Assembly (NCBI GenBank): GCA_947627695.1
Contig: CANQXF010000008.1
Coordinates: 45,643 to 109,642 of the forward strand
Direction of reading: 5' to 3'
Length of the DNA: 64,000 nucleotides
DNA from: an uncultured Ruminiclostridium sp.
GTDB taxonomy: Bacteria; Bacillota; Clostridia; Oscillospirales; Ruminococcaceae
Numbering within the stretch: the first letter of the stretch is position 1; each line of letters opens with the position of its first letter. A program made the translations under genes and the position numbers. The notes beneath the pieces were generated by a model. It did no database searches. It saw nothing but the letters and a program-made list of their open reading frames with translations, and had not been told where the DNA came from. Positions 16,548 through 23,884 of this stretch are shown piece by piece.

Positions 16548-17624
16548 TCAGCCCTCAAAAAATCCGCTTTCGGGCTTTATGTCTATCTTGTAGCCTGTGA
16601 GACGCGCTGCCAGCTTTGCGTTTTGTCCCTTGTTTCCAATAGCGAGGGAAAGCTGATTGTCGGGAACCAGCACGGTGCAGGACTTCACGTTTTCGTCGGG
16701 TATCTCAACGCTAAGCACGTCGGCGGGCTTTAACGCCTGCTTGATGAACTCGGCGGGGTCGTCGCTGTAAATGACTATGTCTATCTTTTCCCCTTTAAGC
16801 TCCTCGCATATCTTGGATATCCTGCTTCTCTGAGGGCCTATGCAGGCGCCGAGGGCGTCCACGTTGGGGTCGTTGCTGATGACCGCCATTTTACTGCGCT
16901 GTCCCGGCTCACGGCTGATGGACTTTATCTCAACTATCCCCTCGTAAATTTCGGGGACCTCTATCTCGAACAGGCGCTTTATAAGATCCCTGCCCGTTCT
17001 GCTTATCTTGAGCATCGGTCTGCGGTCGGCGGCAGACGCTCCGCTGACGTAGACCTTTATCATATCCCCTGCGTGAAGCTCGTCTGCGGGGAGCTGTTCA
17101 CTGCGAAACAGGGGCACCTCCGTGCCGTTTATGTCAACAATCGCGTTGCCCGTGGCAGGTTCGACCTTGGTGACACGAACGGTTACCGCCTCGTTTTGAA
17201 TCTCGCCCCACTGCTCTACCAGCTTGCTGCGCTCCACGTCCTTTATCCCCTGTTTCATCACCTGCTTTGCGGTCTGGGCGGCGATACGCCCAAAATGCTT
17301 GGTATCAAGAGGAATGGTGCAGATGTCGCCGACTTTAAGGCGCTTGCCGTATTTTTTCGCCTCGGTGAGAGTTATCTGATTTGCCTCGTCCTCTACGTCC
17401 TCAACTATCTCCTTTTGCAGGCTGACGCTGAATTTTCCTGTTTCGGAATCTATGTCAAACTTTATGTTCTCACTTCTGGGATATTCCTTTTTCACCGCTA
17501 TGGTGACGGCGGTCTTTATCTTTTCAACTATCAGCTCAGGCTCGATGTCCTTTTCCTTGGCAAGGAGAGCCAGCGCCTCAAAAAAATCGTTCTCGTTCAC
17601 GTTCTCGTTTTTCTTTGCAGCCAT
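16548..17624 (-). CDS. nusA: Transcription termination/antitermination factor NusA
   Basis: RNA polymerase-binding factor that modulates pausing, termination and antitermination. At 358 residues it has the N-terminal domain, S1 (ICTIPLDTKHFGRIA about 102-116), KH1 and KH2 (DALGACIGPQRSRI and LAIGNKGQNAKLAARLTG, the latter near the end at about 328-345). It lacks the C-terminal acidic repeats of enterobacterial NusA, as is usual in Firmicutes. In E. coli NusA regulates its own operon; the leader hairpin upstream of rimP would be the place for such control here. Confidence 0.97.
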   Translation of the reverse strand: MAAKKNENVNENDFFEALALLAKEKDIEPELIVEKIKTAVTIAVKKEYPRSENIKFDIDSETGKFSVSLQKEIVEDVEDEANQITLTEAKKYGKRLKVGDICTIPLDTKHFGRIAAQTAKQVMKQGIKDVERSKLVEQWGEIQNEAVTVRVTKVEPATGNAIVDINGTEVPLFRSEQLPADELHAGDMIKVYVSGASAADRRPMLKISRTGRDLIKRLFEIEVPEIYEGIVEIKSISREPGQRSKMAVISNDPNVDALGACIGPQRSRISKICEELKGEKIDIVIYSDDPAEFIKQALKPADVLSVEIPDENVKSCTVLVPDNQLSLAIGNKGQNAKLAARLTGYKIDIKPESGFFEG

Positions 17625-17664
17625 TTTCGGTTTTCCTCCGTATATTTATTTTGAGTTTGCTTTT

Positions 17665-18150
17665 TCATATTTCGTCAGGCTCGGCGTTCACTTTTATGCA
17701 TTTTGAGAGCTTGAGCGTTTCGCCGTTCACTGTTATTTCCTCTTTTTCCTCGTTGTAGCTTTCAAGTATTCCTGTGACGTATCTTTCGCCGTTTTCCGCC
17801 TTGACCTGCGCCTGAACTCCTGTTCCTATGCTGATAAGAAAATGCTCAGGCTTTCTCAGACGGCGGTAAAGCCCCGGCGAGCCTGTTTCTGCCACGTCGA
17901 TAAGGGGCAGGCAGGACAGCTTGTCTATCTCCTCGTTCAGCGGCTGACTTATCTCTTCACATTCGTCGGTGTCTATTCCGCCCTCGGGCTTGTCGAACAG
18001 CACGCGAAGATACCACAAAGCGCCCTCTTTTTCAAACACAACGTCCCACAGCTTGTAGCCGAAACGCTCCACGATGGGGGCAACTCTTGTAAGAGCCTCT
18101 TCCTCCACAGCCTGCGCCTGATTTTTCTTTCCGCCTTTTTGCTTTGACAT
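17665..18150 (-). CDS. rimP: Ribosome maturation factor RimP
   Basis: Early 30S subunit assembly factor. The 161-residue protein begins with a Lys/Gln-rich tail, followed by the RimP N domain with GYKLWDVVFEKEGALWYLRV (about 32-51), the DTDECEEISQPLNEEID segment and the C-terminal SH3-like domain. VSSPGL-type motif appears as ETGSPGLYRRLRKPEHF (about 88-104). GGAG lies before the ATG. It is the first gene of the nine-gene operon. Confidence 0.96.
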   Translation of the reverse strand: MSKQKGGKKNQAQAVEEEALTRVAPIVERFGYKLWDVVFEKEGALWYLRVLFDKPEGGIDTDECEEISQPLNEEIDKLSCLPLIDVAETGSPGLYRRLRKPEHFLISIGTGVQAQVKAENGERYVTGILESYNEEKEEITVNGETLKLSKCIKVNAEPDEI

Positions 18151-18188
18151 AGCCTCTCCGTTTTCTGAAAATAAAATCTCTCATATAA

Positions 18189-18222
18189 AGACTAAAGACT
18201 GAGTTCGCTCAGTCTTTAGTCT
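18189..18222 (-). promoter_or_regulatory. 15-bp leader hairpin upstream of rimP
   Basis: A perfect 15-bp inverted repeat (18189-18203 with 18208-18222) closes a four-base loop, CGAA in the rimP transcript. It occupies the middle of the roughly 86-base leader between the predicted start near 18236 and the rimP ATG. It is followed on the operon strand by TTATATGAG rather than a U-run, so a plain terminator is unlikely; a pause, stability or NusA-response element are options. Confidence 0.75.
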
Positions 18223-18242
18223 ACCTTATTCTACCTTAAAGT

Positions 18243-18271
18243 ATTATACTCCGTTTTTTTCCTTTTGTCAA
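18243..18271 (-). promoter_or_regulatory. Consensus sigma-A promoter of the rimP-ribF operon
   Basis: On the minus strand TTGACA (18266-18271) and TATAAT (18243-18248) are separated by exactly 17 bases, a full match to the housekeeping consensus, suiting a highly expressed translation operon. It is divergent from the thiT promoter; the -35 elements are 31 bases apart. Confidence 0.9.
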
Positions 18272-18302
18272 TACTTTTTTGGCAATTTTACGGAAATTGC
18301 TC

Positions 18303-18331
18303 TTGACGAAAGGGAAATTATGTGATATACT
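18303..18331 (+). promoter_or_regulatory. Sigma-A promoter of the TPP riboswitch-thiT unit
   Basis: TTGACG (18303-18308) and TATACT (18326-18331) have 17-base spacing, with TGA directly before the -10 element (extended -10). Predicted start near 18338 is immediately before the riboswitch aptamer. Confidence 0.88.
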
Positions 18332-18339
18332 CTTTTTTC

Positions 18340-18425
18340 GCAGGGAGCTGATATTTCGGCTGAGAGGAAACGAATGGACGTTTCGACCTATTGACCTGAT
18401 TCGGATAATGCCGACGTAGGGAAAA
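18340..18425 (+). ncRNA. TPP (THI-box) riboswitch aptamer
   Basis: The conserved thi-box parts are present in order: GGGAGCT near the 5' end (about 18343), GCTGAGAGGA (18359-18368), and CCTGATTCGGATAATGCCGA with GTAGGGAAA (18395-18425). It precedes thiT, so thiamine pyrophosphate would repress uptake of the vitamin. The variable P3-like arm (AACGAATGGACGTTTCG region) is short. Confidence 0.95.
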
Positions 18426-18442
18426 TACTTTATCGCTGTTAC

Positions 18443-18471
18443 GCCCTGTATTTGTTTACAGGGCTCTTTTT
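18443..18471 (+). terminator. Riboswitch expression-platform terminator
   Basis: GCCCTGTA and TACAGGGC (18443-18450 and 18457-18464) form an 8-bp stem with a six-base loop, followed by TCTTTTT. Lying just after the aptamer and before thiT, it should form when TPP is bound, giving transcriptional control. Confidence 0.85.
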
Positions 18472-18515
18472 ATGCTTTTCCTGCAATTTTACAGCAAAGA
18501 AAGGAAGAAACAAAA

Positions 18516-19316
18516 ATGAACAAATCTTTAAGGCTTACGGAATCCGCCGTAATGCTGGCGCTGGGCTTTGTGCTGAGCCTTGTGAAGGTGATCGATATGC
18601 CCTTCGGCGGCTCTGTCACTGCGCTGAGTATGCTGCCCGTCATCATCATCGCTTACCGTTACAGAACGGCGTGGGGACTGTTCGTGGGCTTTGTGGCAAG
18701 TCTGCTGCAAATGCTTATGGGTATGAAGGACCTTACATACGGCACAAGCGCAGGCGCTGTCATCGCCATAATTATGCTGGACTACGTTGTGGCGTTCTCC
18801 GTTATGGGTCTGGGCGGAATTTTCAGAGGAAGGATAAAGGATCAGGGCGTTGCCCTTGCGGGGGGCGCACTTGTTGCCTGCGTGCTGCGCTTTATCTGCC
18901 ACGTTATCTCAGGCTGCACGGTCTGGGCGGGAGTTTCCATTCCCGACACGGACGGTCTGCTGTACTCGCTGGCGTATAACTGCACTTATATGATACCTGA
19001 AACGCTTCTGACCGTTGTGGGAGCGTATTTTGCAGGAAAAGTCCTCACCCTCACCGAACAGCAGGTAAAGCGTGTTCCTGCAGAGGGAAACGGTATCAGG
19101 AACGTGGTGGTTTCTATCCCCACCGTGCTGGGTATCGTTGTGGCGTTTGCGATCATCTGCGGTATGATGCAGGCTGAGGACGGATTTGACATAACCGCTC
19201 TTACGCAGACGGATATTTACGACTGGATAGGCGTTATCGTTATCGTTGCGGTTGGTGTGCTTGCCTCTGTGGCGATAAAGATGTTTGCGTTCAAGGATAA
19301 GTCCAAGGCGCAGTAA
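18516..19316 (+). CDS. thiT: Energy-coupled thiamine transporter ThiT (S component), extended
   Basis: Substrate-binding membrane component of an ECF transporter for thiamine; works with a shared EcfA-EcfA'-EcfT module, not in this window. About the first 185 residues match ThiT: ESAVMLALGFVLSLVKV, the GGSVTALSMLPV thiamine-site loop (about 29-40), RYRTAWGLFVGF, and YNCTYMIPETLLTVVGAYF near 160. The protein is 266 residues, whereas typical ThiT is near 190; the additional C-terminal 75 residues hold two more predicted membrane segments (about 199-216 and 238-256) separated by DGFDITALTQTD. The TPP riboswitch upstream confirms the substrate. Confidence 0.95.
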   Translation: MNKSLRLTESAVMLALGFVLSLVKVIDMPFGGSVTALSMLPVIIIAYRYRTAWGLFVGFVASLLQMLMGMKDLTYGTSAGAVIAIIMLDYVVAFSVMGLGGIFRGRIKDQGVALAGGALVACVLRFICHVISGCTVWAGVSIPDTDGLLYSLAYNCTYMIPETLLTVVGAYFAGKVLTLTEQQVKRVPAEGNGIRNVVVSIPTVLGIVVAFAIICGMMQAEDGFDITALTQTDIYDWIGVIVIVAVGVLASVAIKMFAFKDKSKAQ

Positions 19317-19350
19317 AGCGTATTATAACGGCGAACCCGAATAAAGCAGC

Positions 19351-19380
19351 AAAAGCAGACGGTAAAACGTCTGCTTTTTT
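19351..19380. terminator. thiT terminator
   Basis: AAAAGCAGACG and CGTCTGCTTTT (19351-19361 and 19368-19378) form an 11-bp stem with a six-base loop and end in TTTTTT. In the opposite direction it may also serve the nucleotidyltransferase gene. Confidence 0.9.
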
Positions 19381-19403
19381 GTATGGGAGTGCGTATATTG
19401 AAC

Positions 19404-20066
19404 TTATAGGGAGGATAAAGCGGAATTTAATATCCAATCAATAATCTCAATCATTGTATTTCCTCTATTTTCTACACTCCCAATCAGTAGTTTTTCAAAC
19501 CACTCCTGACATGGAATGAGTTTTAATTTTGAATATCTGCGATATAAACTGCTTGACGGGGGAATTGGCATTTTGTTGACTGCCCAAACTCCCTCTAACA
19601 CTTTCCATGTGTTTGTTGCGACAAGATAGGAGATCAGTAAAACATCTTGTTTTGAAAATGCAGATTCCAGCTTCAGCCTTGTACTTTTCAACCAGTAGCA
19701 AATTTCGGATTGCTCCTTTTTTGAAACACAATAATGCTCCAGTACAGTTTCAGCATATGCAATGATTTCTTGTGCCTTTCCATTGTCGTATTCAATCTTC
19801 GCATCAAGATATTTATATATCTCCATCGGATTGCTTTTCAACTTATCAATAGCCTTATCAAAAGTGGTATAATGTATTTCAACTAAAACACCATCAATTA
19901 GTTGTGATATAAAATCGTTCCTTTTTCCAAGTACGATAATATCCAAATCAGACAAATCGGTCGCAGTACCATATGCAACAGAACCATTCAACAATATAGC
20001 GTCAATGGAAGCGTCTTTTTTAAACTCTAAAACCAGATTGTGAAATATTTCCAATTGCTTACGCAT
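19404..20066 (-). CDS. Nucleotidyltransferase-domain protein (MNT-like)
   Basis: A 220-residue protein whose N-terminal half carries the pol-beta-type nucleotidyltransferase motif GSVAYGTATDLSDLDIIVLG (about 28-47), with the two metal-binding aspartates in SDLDI. The C-terminal half is helical, with ICYWLKSTRLKLESAF (about 120-136), resembling the four-helix partner region of aminoglycoside-type and HEPN-linked nucleotidyltransferases. Base composition is visibly more AT-rich than its neighbours, and codons such as ATA and AAA are frequent, suggesting later acquisition. Substrate is unknown: resistance-type nucleotidyl transfer or a toxin-antitoxin role are both possible, but no partner gene is adjacent. 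Confidence 0.8.
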   Translation of the reverse strand: MRKQLEIFHNLVLEFKKDASIDAILLNGSVAYGTATDLSDLDIIVLGKRNDFISQLIDGVLVEIHYTTFDKAIDKLKSNPMEIYKYLDAKIEYDNGKAQEIIAYAETVLEHYCVSKKEQSEICYWLKSTRLKLESAFSKQDVLLISYLVATNTWKVLEGVWAVNKMPIPPSSSLYRRYSKLKLIPCQEWFEKLLIGSVENRGNTMIEIIDWILNSALSSL

Positions 20067-20164
20067 AGTTTCACCTTTTCTATTCCCGTGTAACCTCTCT
20101 ATTTTATAAATTCCGATTTATCTCATCACCCGTCACATTGACAAGTACCTTTCGGATTCCTTTT

Positions 20165-21634
20165 TTATTTTATCCCCGCCTGCTCACAAAGCTGGTCGAG
20201 TATCACGTAATAAGCGTATGACATCATGTGTATGCCGTCGTCGGTGGCGTAGTAGGGGTCCATTCCCTCGCCGCCGTTTTTCAGGGCGTCGGAGGTGTTT
20301 ATATAATGTCTGTTTGGCTTTTCGTCCGCCAGCTTTATCAGCCTGTCGTTCAGTTTGTCAAGCGAGCTGTTGTAGCAGAAGCTGCTTGCCACAGTCACGG
20401 GAGATACCGACAGGATATAAAGATTTGCGTAGGGACACCTCGTTTCGGCATCGGTGAGGATAGCCTCGTAATATTCCTCATACTGGTCGGCGGAGACCAT
20501 ATTCACGTCGTTCATTCCCATAAGGAAAACAAGGTTTTCCCTGCCGTTTTTCTCCATAGCTTCAACAGGGTCGTAGTCAACGCCGTCCACCTCAACGGTG
20601 AAGTCGTAAATGTTCCTTGCTGCTCCGCCCACGATACCGTAGCAGTTTTTGCGGGGAACGAAGCCGTAAAGTCCCACGCCTGAACAAGTGCTGTCGCCTA
20701 AAAATACGCAGGAATTCAAAAAGCTGATCTGAGTGGGGGTGTAGTGGTCGAGCAGTACGTCGTTGTCGTCAGGGTCGTCCTTTCCCTCTTCGGGAGGGAA
20801 ATATTGCAATGCGACGGCGGTGTGGGTGAGGGTGTTGAAGGTGAGCTTTATCCCTGTCTTTTCGTCCACGAAGGTTGTTCCCTTTTTGTAGGCGAAGCCG
20901 TCTGAAAGGTCGATAGCGGGCGAATCCTGCACGAAAAAGCAGGGAGCTATCTCGTAAGGGGTGAGCTGTTCCATTCCCTCAAAAAGGTCAAAGGGCTCAC
21001 TGCTTGCTTCATCTGTGATCTCTTCTGTGGTTTCATCGGTCGCTTCTTCTGTGGCGGCTTCGGGAGCGTCGCTGTCCGAGGTGGAAGCGGGTGCTTCTTC
21101 CGTGCCGCAGGGGAAGAATACGGTGCGGTAGGTGTCCTCGTCGTAATCGTAACCCTTTACCTCATCTCCAAAGGCGCAGCGGAGCATAAGGATATATTTT
21201 TCCTCGCCGTCCTGCTCCACCTTGAGAAATTTCAAAGCGCCTGCGGCGCAGCTTTCCCATACTCCGCCCTCAAGCTCGTTGTAAACGGGGGACCAGTATT
21301 CCTTTCCGTCCTTGTCCGTCAGCTTTACGTAAGAGTATTCGCCGCTGTAATATTTTTTATTGTTGTCGGGCAGGGCGGTTATTCCCACTATCTCAAGAGT
21401 TGCGGTATAGCCGCCCTCCTGGACCTTGGAGAGAATCGCGCTGCCGCCCACCTGCGGGTCGCCGAATACGGGAGGTGTTGATTCGGGGGGAGGAGGGGCG
21501 GTGGTGGTCTCGGTGGGGGTGGTCGTGGTGGCTTCCGCAGACTGCTCTACCATTTCCTCCACCTTCTGACAGCCTGTGAGCGTAAGCGATGCCGCCAGCA
21601 GGAGAGGGAGAATTTTTTTGTTTATTTTCAGCAT
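20165..21634 (-). CDS. SGNH/GDSL-hydrolase lipoprotein
   Basis: A secreted, lipid-anchored protein of 489 residues. The N-terminus has a lipobox LTLTGC (Cys near 22), then a Thr/Pro-rich linker and an unassigned beta-rich region (about 60-190) followed by an acidic Thr/Glu stretch. The catalytic domain shows block I FLGDSTCSG with Ser315, an N-containing GMNDVN block and DGIH with Asp466 and His469, the Ser-Asp-His triad of SGNH hydrolases. Likely an esterase on cell-wall or plant polysaccharide. AAAGGA precedes the ATG at 21634; 14 upstream in-frame residues were dropped. Confidence 0.87.
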   Translation of the reverse strand: MLKINKKILPLLLAASLTLTGCQKVEEMVEQSAEATTTTPTETTTAPPPPESTPPVFGDPQVGGSAILSKVQEGGYTATLEIVGITALPDNNKKYYSGEYSYVKLTDKDGKEYWSPVYNELEGGVWESCAAGALKFLKVEQDGEEKYILMLRCAFGDEVKGYDYDEDTYRTVFFPCGTEEAPASTSDSDAPEAATEEATDETTEEITDEASSEPFDLFEGMEQLTPYEIAPCFFVQDSPAIDLSDGFAYKKGTTFVDEKTGIKLTFNTLTHTAVALQYFPPEEGKDDPDDNDVLLDHYTPTQISFLNSCVFLGDSTCSGVGLYGFVPRKNCYGIVGGAARNIYDFTVEVDGVDYDPVEAMEKNGRENLVFLMGMNDVNMVSADQYEEYYEAILTDAETRCPYANLYILSVSPVTVASSFCYNSSLDKLNDRLIKLADEKPNRHYINTSDALKNGGEGMDPYYATDDGIHMMSYAYYVILDQLCEQAGIK

Positions 21635-21685
21635 ATAATGAATTCCTTTTTTGCAAAATATGAGTATTTTCGACATCTGCCAAAT

Positions 21686-21714
21686 ATTATATCACTACTG
21701 TAAATAAAAATCAA
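21686..21714 (-). promoter_or_regulatory. Sigma-A promoter of the SGNH-hydrolase gene
   Basis: On the minus strand TTGATT (21709-21714) and TATAAT (21686-21691) are 17 bases apart, with TGA before the -10 element. The leader to the ATG is about 45 bases. Upstream of the -35 is repeat copy A. Confidence 0.82.
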
Positions 21715-21761
21715 TTACAAAATGGTAACATTTTTTGCGGGCTGGGGCTGGATTATGAGGG

Positions 21762-22013
21762 CTGCCCTTTTCGTGGAAGGATAGCTCCCGCGGCAAGGGA
21801 GGGAGGGTGGTGGGGTGGAGAGGAGGTTGTGGGCGGCGAAGCCGCGGCAGGCGCGCTATGCGCGCCTGCCCGCCGAGCCTGCTCCGCAGGCTCGGCGCTT
21901 TGCTTCGGGCGGAGCCCGAAGCAAAGGCGGCTTCGCCGCCCCTCGCACATCTTCCCTTTAACGCACAGCACTGTAAATGACTTGCGGGAGCTATGCTTCT
22001 ACGAAAGGGGCAG
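21762..22013. repeat. MITE-like element with five nested hairpins, copy A
   Basis: A 252-bp element with 30-bp terminal inverted repeats (21762-21791 and 21984-22013, 27 of 30 matching). Beside the left end lies a G-quadruplex-type tract (21797-21815). The middle consists of five consecutive perfect stems with three-base loops: 21833-21845 (loop GAA), 21846-21870 (TAT), 21871-21897 (TCC), 21898-21926 (GGA) and 21926-21940 (TTC). A second copy in the same orientation is at 23885. There is no transposase gene; small open frames across it are by-products. Mobility is inferred from the inverted ends. Confidence 0.85.
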
Positions 22014-22030
22014 ATGTGTGTACCAAAATA

Positions 22031-22061
22031 AAAGCACGGCTTTAAATCAATGCCGCGCTTT
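22031..22061. terminator. Terminator of the XRE regulator gene (bidirectional)
   Basis: A ten-position stem with one mismatch (22031-22040 and 22052-22061) has TTTTATTTTGG downstream on the minus strand and TTTTTATG on the plus strand. It lies between the end of the XRE gene and repeat copy A. Confidence 0.75.
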
Positions 22062-22075
22062 TTATGATATGCGGT

Positions 22076-22726
22076 TTACCGCCGTCTTATCACACTTATC
22101 AGCCCATAATACATCGGGATAGTGAACACTGCCCGGACGGGGTGCCACAAATTCCAACAAAATCCCATTACAAGATATACCGCAGCTACCGCAACAGGGT
22201 ACGGAAAATCTTTCATTCGACGGTTGATGATCGACGATATCAGACCATTCAATATAGGTACAAGAAAAAATATTATCCAGCCCGGGTGCCATAAGTTCCG
22301 GCAATAGCCCATAACAAGGTACACGATAGTCACGATAACTAAAACGACTATCCCTATATATACGTACAATTTTATGTGTGGATCTGTGCTTTCGGCTGCC
22401 GTTTCCTCCTCTGCGGCGGGATCATCTTCCCCACTTTCCTCCATATCGGAGGAAGGAGTCGGCTGTACCTCCTCCTGCTCCGCTTTGCCGTTTATCAGCT
22501 CGTCTATGGTTATCCCGTACAGCTTGGACAAAGCCGAAAGGTTGGATATGTCGGGCTGGGCCTCCGCCCTCTCCCATTTGGATACCGCCTGTCTGCTGAC
22601 GTTCAGCTTTTCCGCAAGCTGTTCCTGGGAAAAGCCGCGCTGTTTTCTCAATGCCGTCAGGCGCTTTGCCATAGTGTCGTTCATTTGTTCGTACGTTCCC
22701 TGCTCAGAATTTTTGAAGAAGTTCAT
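22076..22726 (-). CDS. XRE-family regulator with membrane C-terminus
   Basis: A 216-residue protein. Residues about 20-74 form a helix-turn-helix of the Cro/XRE type (LRKQRGFSQEQLAEKLNVSRQAVSKWERA). An acidic linker (about 92-115) is followed by hydrophobic segments. The C-terminal 95 residues contain an internal duplication: YLVMGYCRNLWHPGW and YLVMGFCWNLWHPVR, each followed by a similar PxxxGLI segment. This suggests a membrane-bound regulator or sensor. An inverted repeat surrounds its ribosome-binding site. Targets are unknown; apbE immediately upstream in the transcript is one candidate. Confidence 0.85.
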   Translation of the reverse strand: MNFFKNSEQGTYEQMNDTMAKRLTALRKQRGFSQEQLAEKLNVSRQAVSKWERAEAQPDISNLSALSKLYGITIDELINGKAEQEEVQPTPSSDMEESGEDDPAAEEETAAESTDPHIKLYVYIGIVVLVIVTIVYLVMGYCRNLWHPGWIIFFLVPILNGLISSIINRRMKDFPYPVAVAAVYLVMGFCWNLWHPVRAVFTIPMYYGLISVIRRR

Positions 22727-22730
22727 AACC

Positions 22731-22764
22731 GTTATCCTTTCATTTTGTTTTGAGAAAGGATAAC
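22731..22764. promoter_or_regulatory. Inverted repeat over the XRE gene ribosome-binding site
   Basis: GTTATCCTTTC (22731-22741) and GAAAGGATAAC (22754-22764) form a perfect 11-bp inverted repeat with a 12-base spacer. The left arm, read on the gene's strand, contains the AAAGGAT ribosome-binding site eight bases before the ATG. It can serve as an operator for the regulator or as an mRNA hairpin hiding the ribosome-binding site. Confidence 0.7.
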
Positions 22765-22851
22765 ATATAAGCTCCGCCCGCGCAACATACAGCGGCTTAC
22801 ATTTTGAAATTTTTCCGCAACCGTTGGTTGCAAAAGGCGGTGCAAGGGCTT

Positions 22852-23853
22852 TTATCTTACCTCAACAGGCAGGTCGGAAAGGTTGGTGAAGCAGTCGGCT
22901 ATCCCCTCAGTGATGATAATTCTTTTATCATTTGTGATAATTATAATATCAAAGCCGCTGTTTTCTGCATGATACTCCAGCGCCTTTTCCTCACCCATAA
23001 CGAACAGAGCTGTTGAAAGAGCGTCGCACATCAGTCCGCTGTCGCCTACCACCGTCACCGAAACAACACCGCTTTCGGCAGGGTAGCCGCTGTCGGGATC
23101 GATTATGTGGTGGTACGTTCTGCCGTCCTCGCCTGTGAAGTAGCGCTCGTAGCTGCCCGAGGTCACTACTGATTTATCTGTGACGTTTATCACGCCGATA
23201 TTGTCGGCGGAAAACGGGTCACGGACGCATATTCTCCAGGGGCTTTTGTCGGGATTACTGCCTATTGCGGTTATGTTGCCCCCCAAATTTATAAGGGCAG
23301 AGGAAACGTCATTTTCCCGCATTATCTCTGCGGCTTTATCGGAGGCGTAACCCTTCGCCACTGCTCCCAGATCAAGCATAACGCCTTGGGGGACGGAAAT
23401 GTCGTTGCCGTCGATTTTTATTTTTGAATAGTCTACGCTTTCAAGCAGGCTGTTTATCGTTTCCTGCGGGGGTGTACTGTATTCGCCTGTGGTAAAGCCC
23501 CATTCCCTCAGCACGGGGTAAATTGTTATATCCAATGCTCCGCCTGTTTTGTCGCCCATTTCCTTGGCGTAGGTGATTATCTCGGCAGTATCGGAGCTGA
23601 CGGCGGCGGTGCAGTTTGAGTTTATTTTGGAAATGTCGCTGTTTTCGTCAGTGACGGAAAACAGCTTTTCAAGCCGCTGTACCTCCGCTTTGCAGGCGTT
23701 TGCCGCTTTGTCGCCGTTTTTGCCGTAGGCGGTTATCTGCATATAGGTGTCCATGGCGAAGAAGTCGGTGTTGTGTGGAGAGACGTCCTGGCAGGAGCAG
23801 AGGAGCGTTACAAGTAAAGCCGCTGTAAGGGCGGCTGAGATGAGTTTTTTCAT
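22852..23853 (-). CDS. apbE: FAD:protein FMN transferase, lipoprotein (ApbE family)
   Basis: Attaches FMN covalently to threonine of target proteins outside the membrane. The 333-residue protein has a signal peptide with lipobox LLCSC (Cys near 20), then the ApbE domain: FAMDTYMQITAYG (about 32-44), ALDITIYPVLREWGF (about 105-119), DLGAVAKGYASDKAAE (about 160-175) and the metal-site region HHIIDPDSGYPAESGVVSVTV (about 246-265), with GLMCDALSTALFVMG close behind. Gx transporter and NusG-II genes follow upstream in the same direction, a cluster linked in Firmicutes to flavin-based electron transfer. The acceptor flavoprotein is not in the window. Confidence 0.93.
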   Translation of the reverse strand: MKKLISAALTAALLVTLLCSCQDVSPHNTDFFAMDTYMQITAYGKNGDKAANACKAEVQRLEKLFSVTDENSDISKINSNCTAAVSSDTAEIITYAKEMGDKTGGALDITIYPVLREWGFTTGEYSTPPQETINSLLESVDYSKIKIDGNDISVPQGVMLDLGAVAKGYASDKAAEIMRENDVSSALINLGGNITAIGSNPDKSPWRICVRDPFSADNIGVINVTDKSVVTSGSYERYFTGEDGRTYHHIIDPDSGYPAESGVVSVTVVGDSGLMCDALSTALFVMGEEKALEYHAENSGFDIIIITNDKRIIITEGIADCFTNLSDLPVEVR

Positions 23854-23884
23854 ATTGTTCCTTTTTGAAAGTTAGTTATGAGGG

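Noticed and set aside
21753..22122. Small Arg/Ala-rich open frames across repeat copy A, and similar ones at 23850-24104
   Set aside because: They run through the palindromic arms on both strands, lack ribosome-binding sites and mirror each other, as expected for GC-rich hairpins rather than genes.
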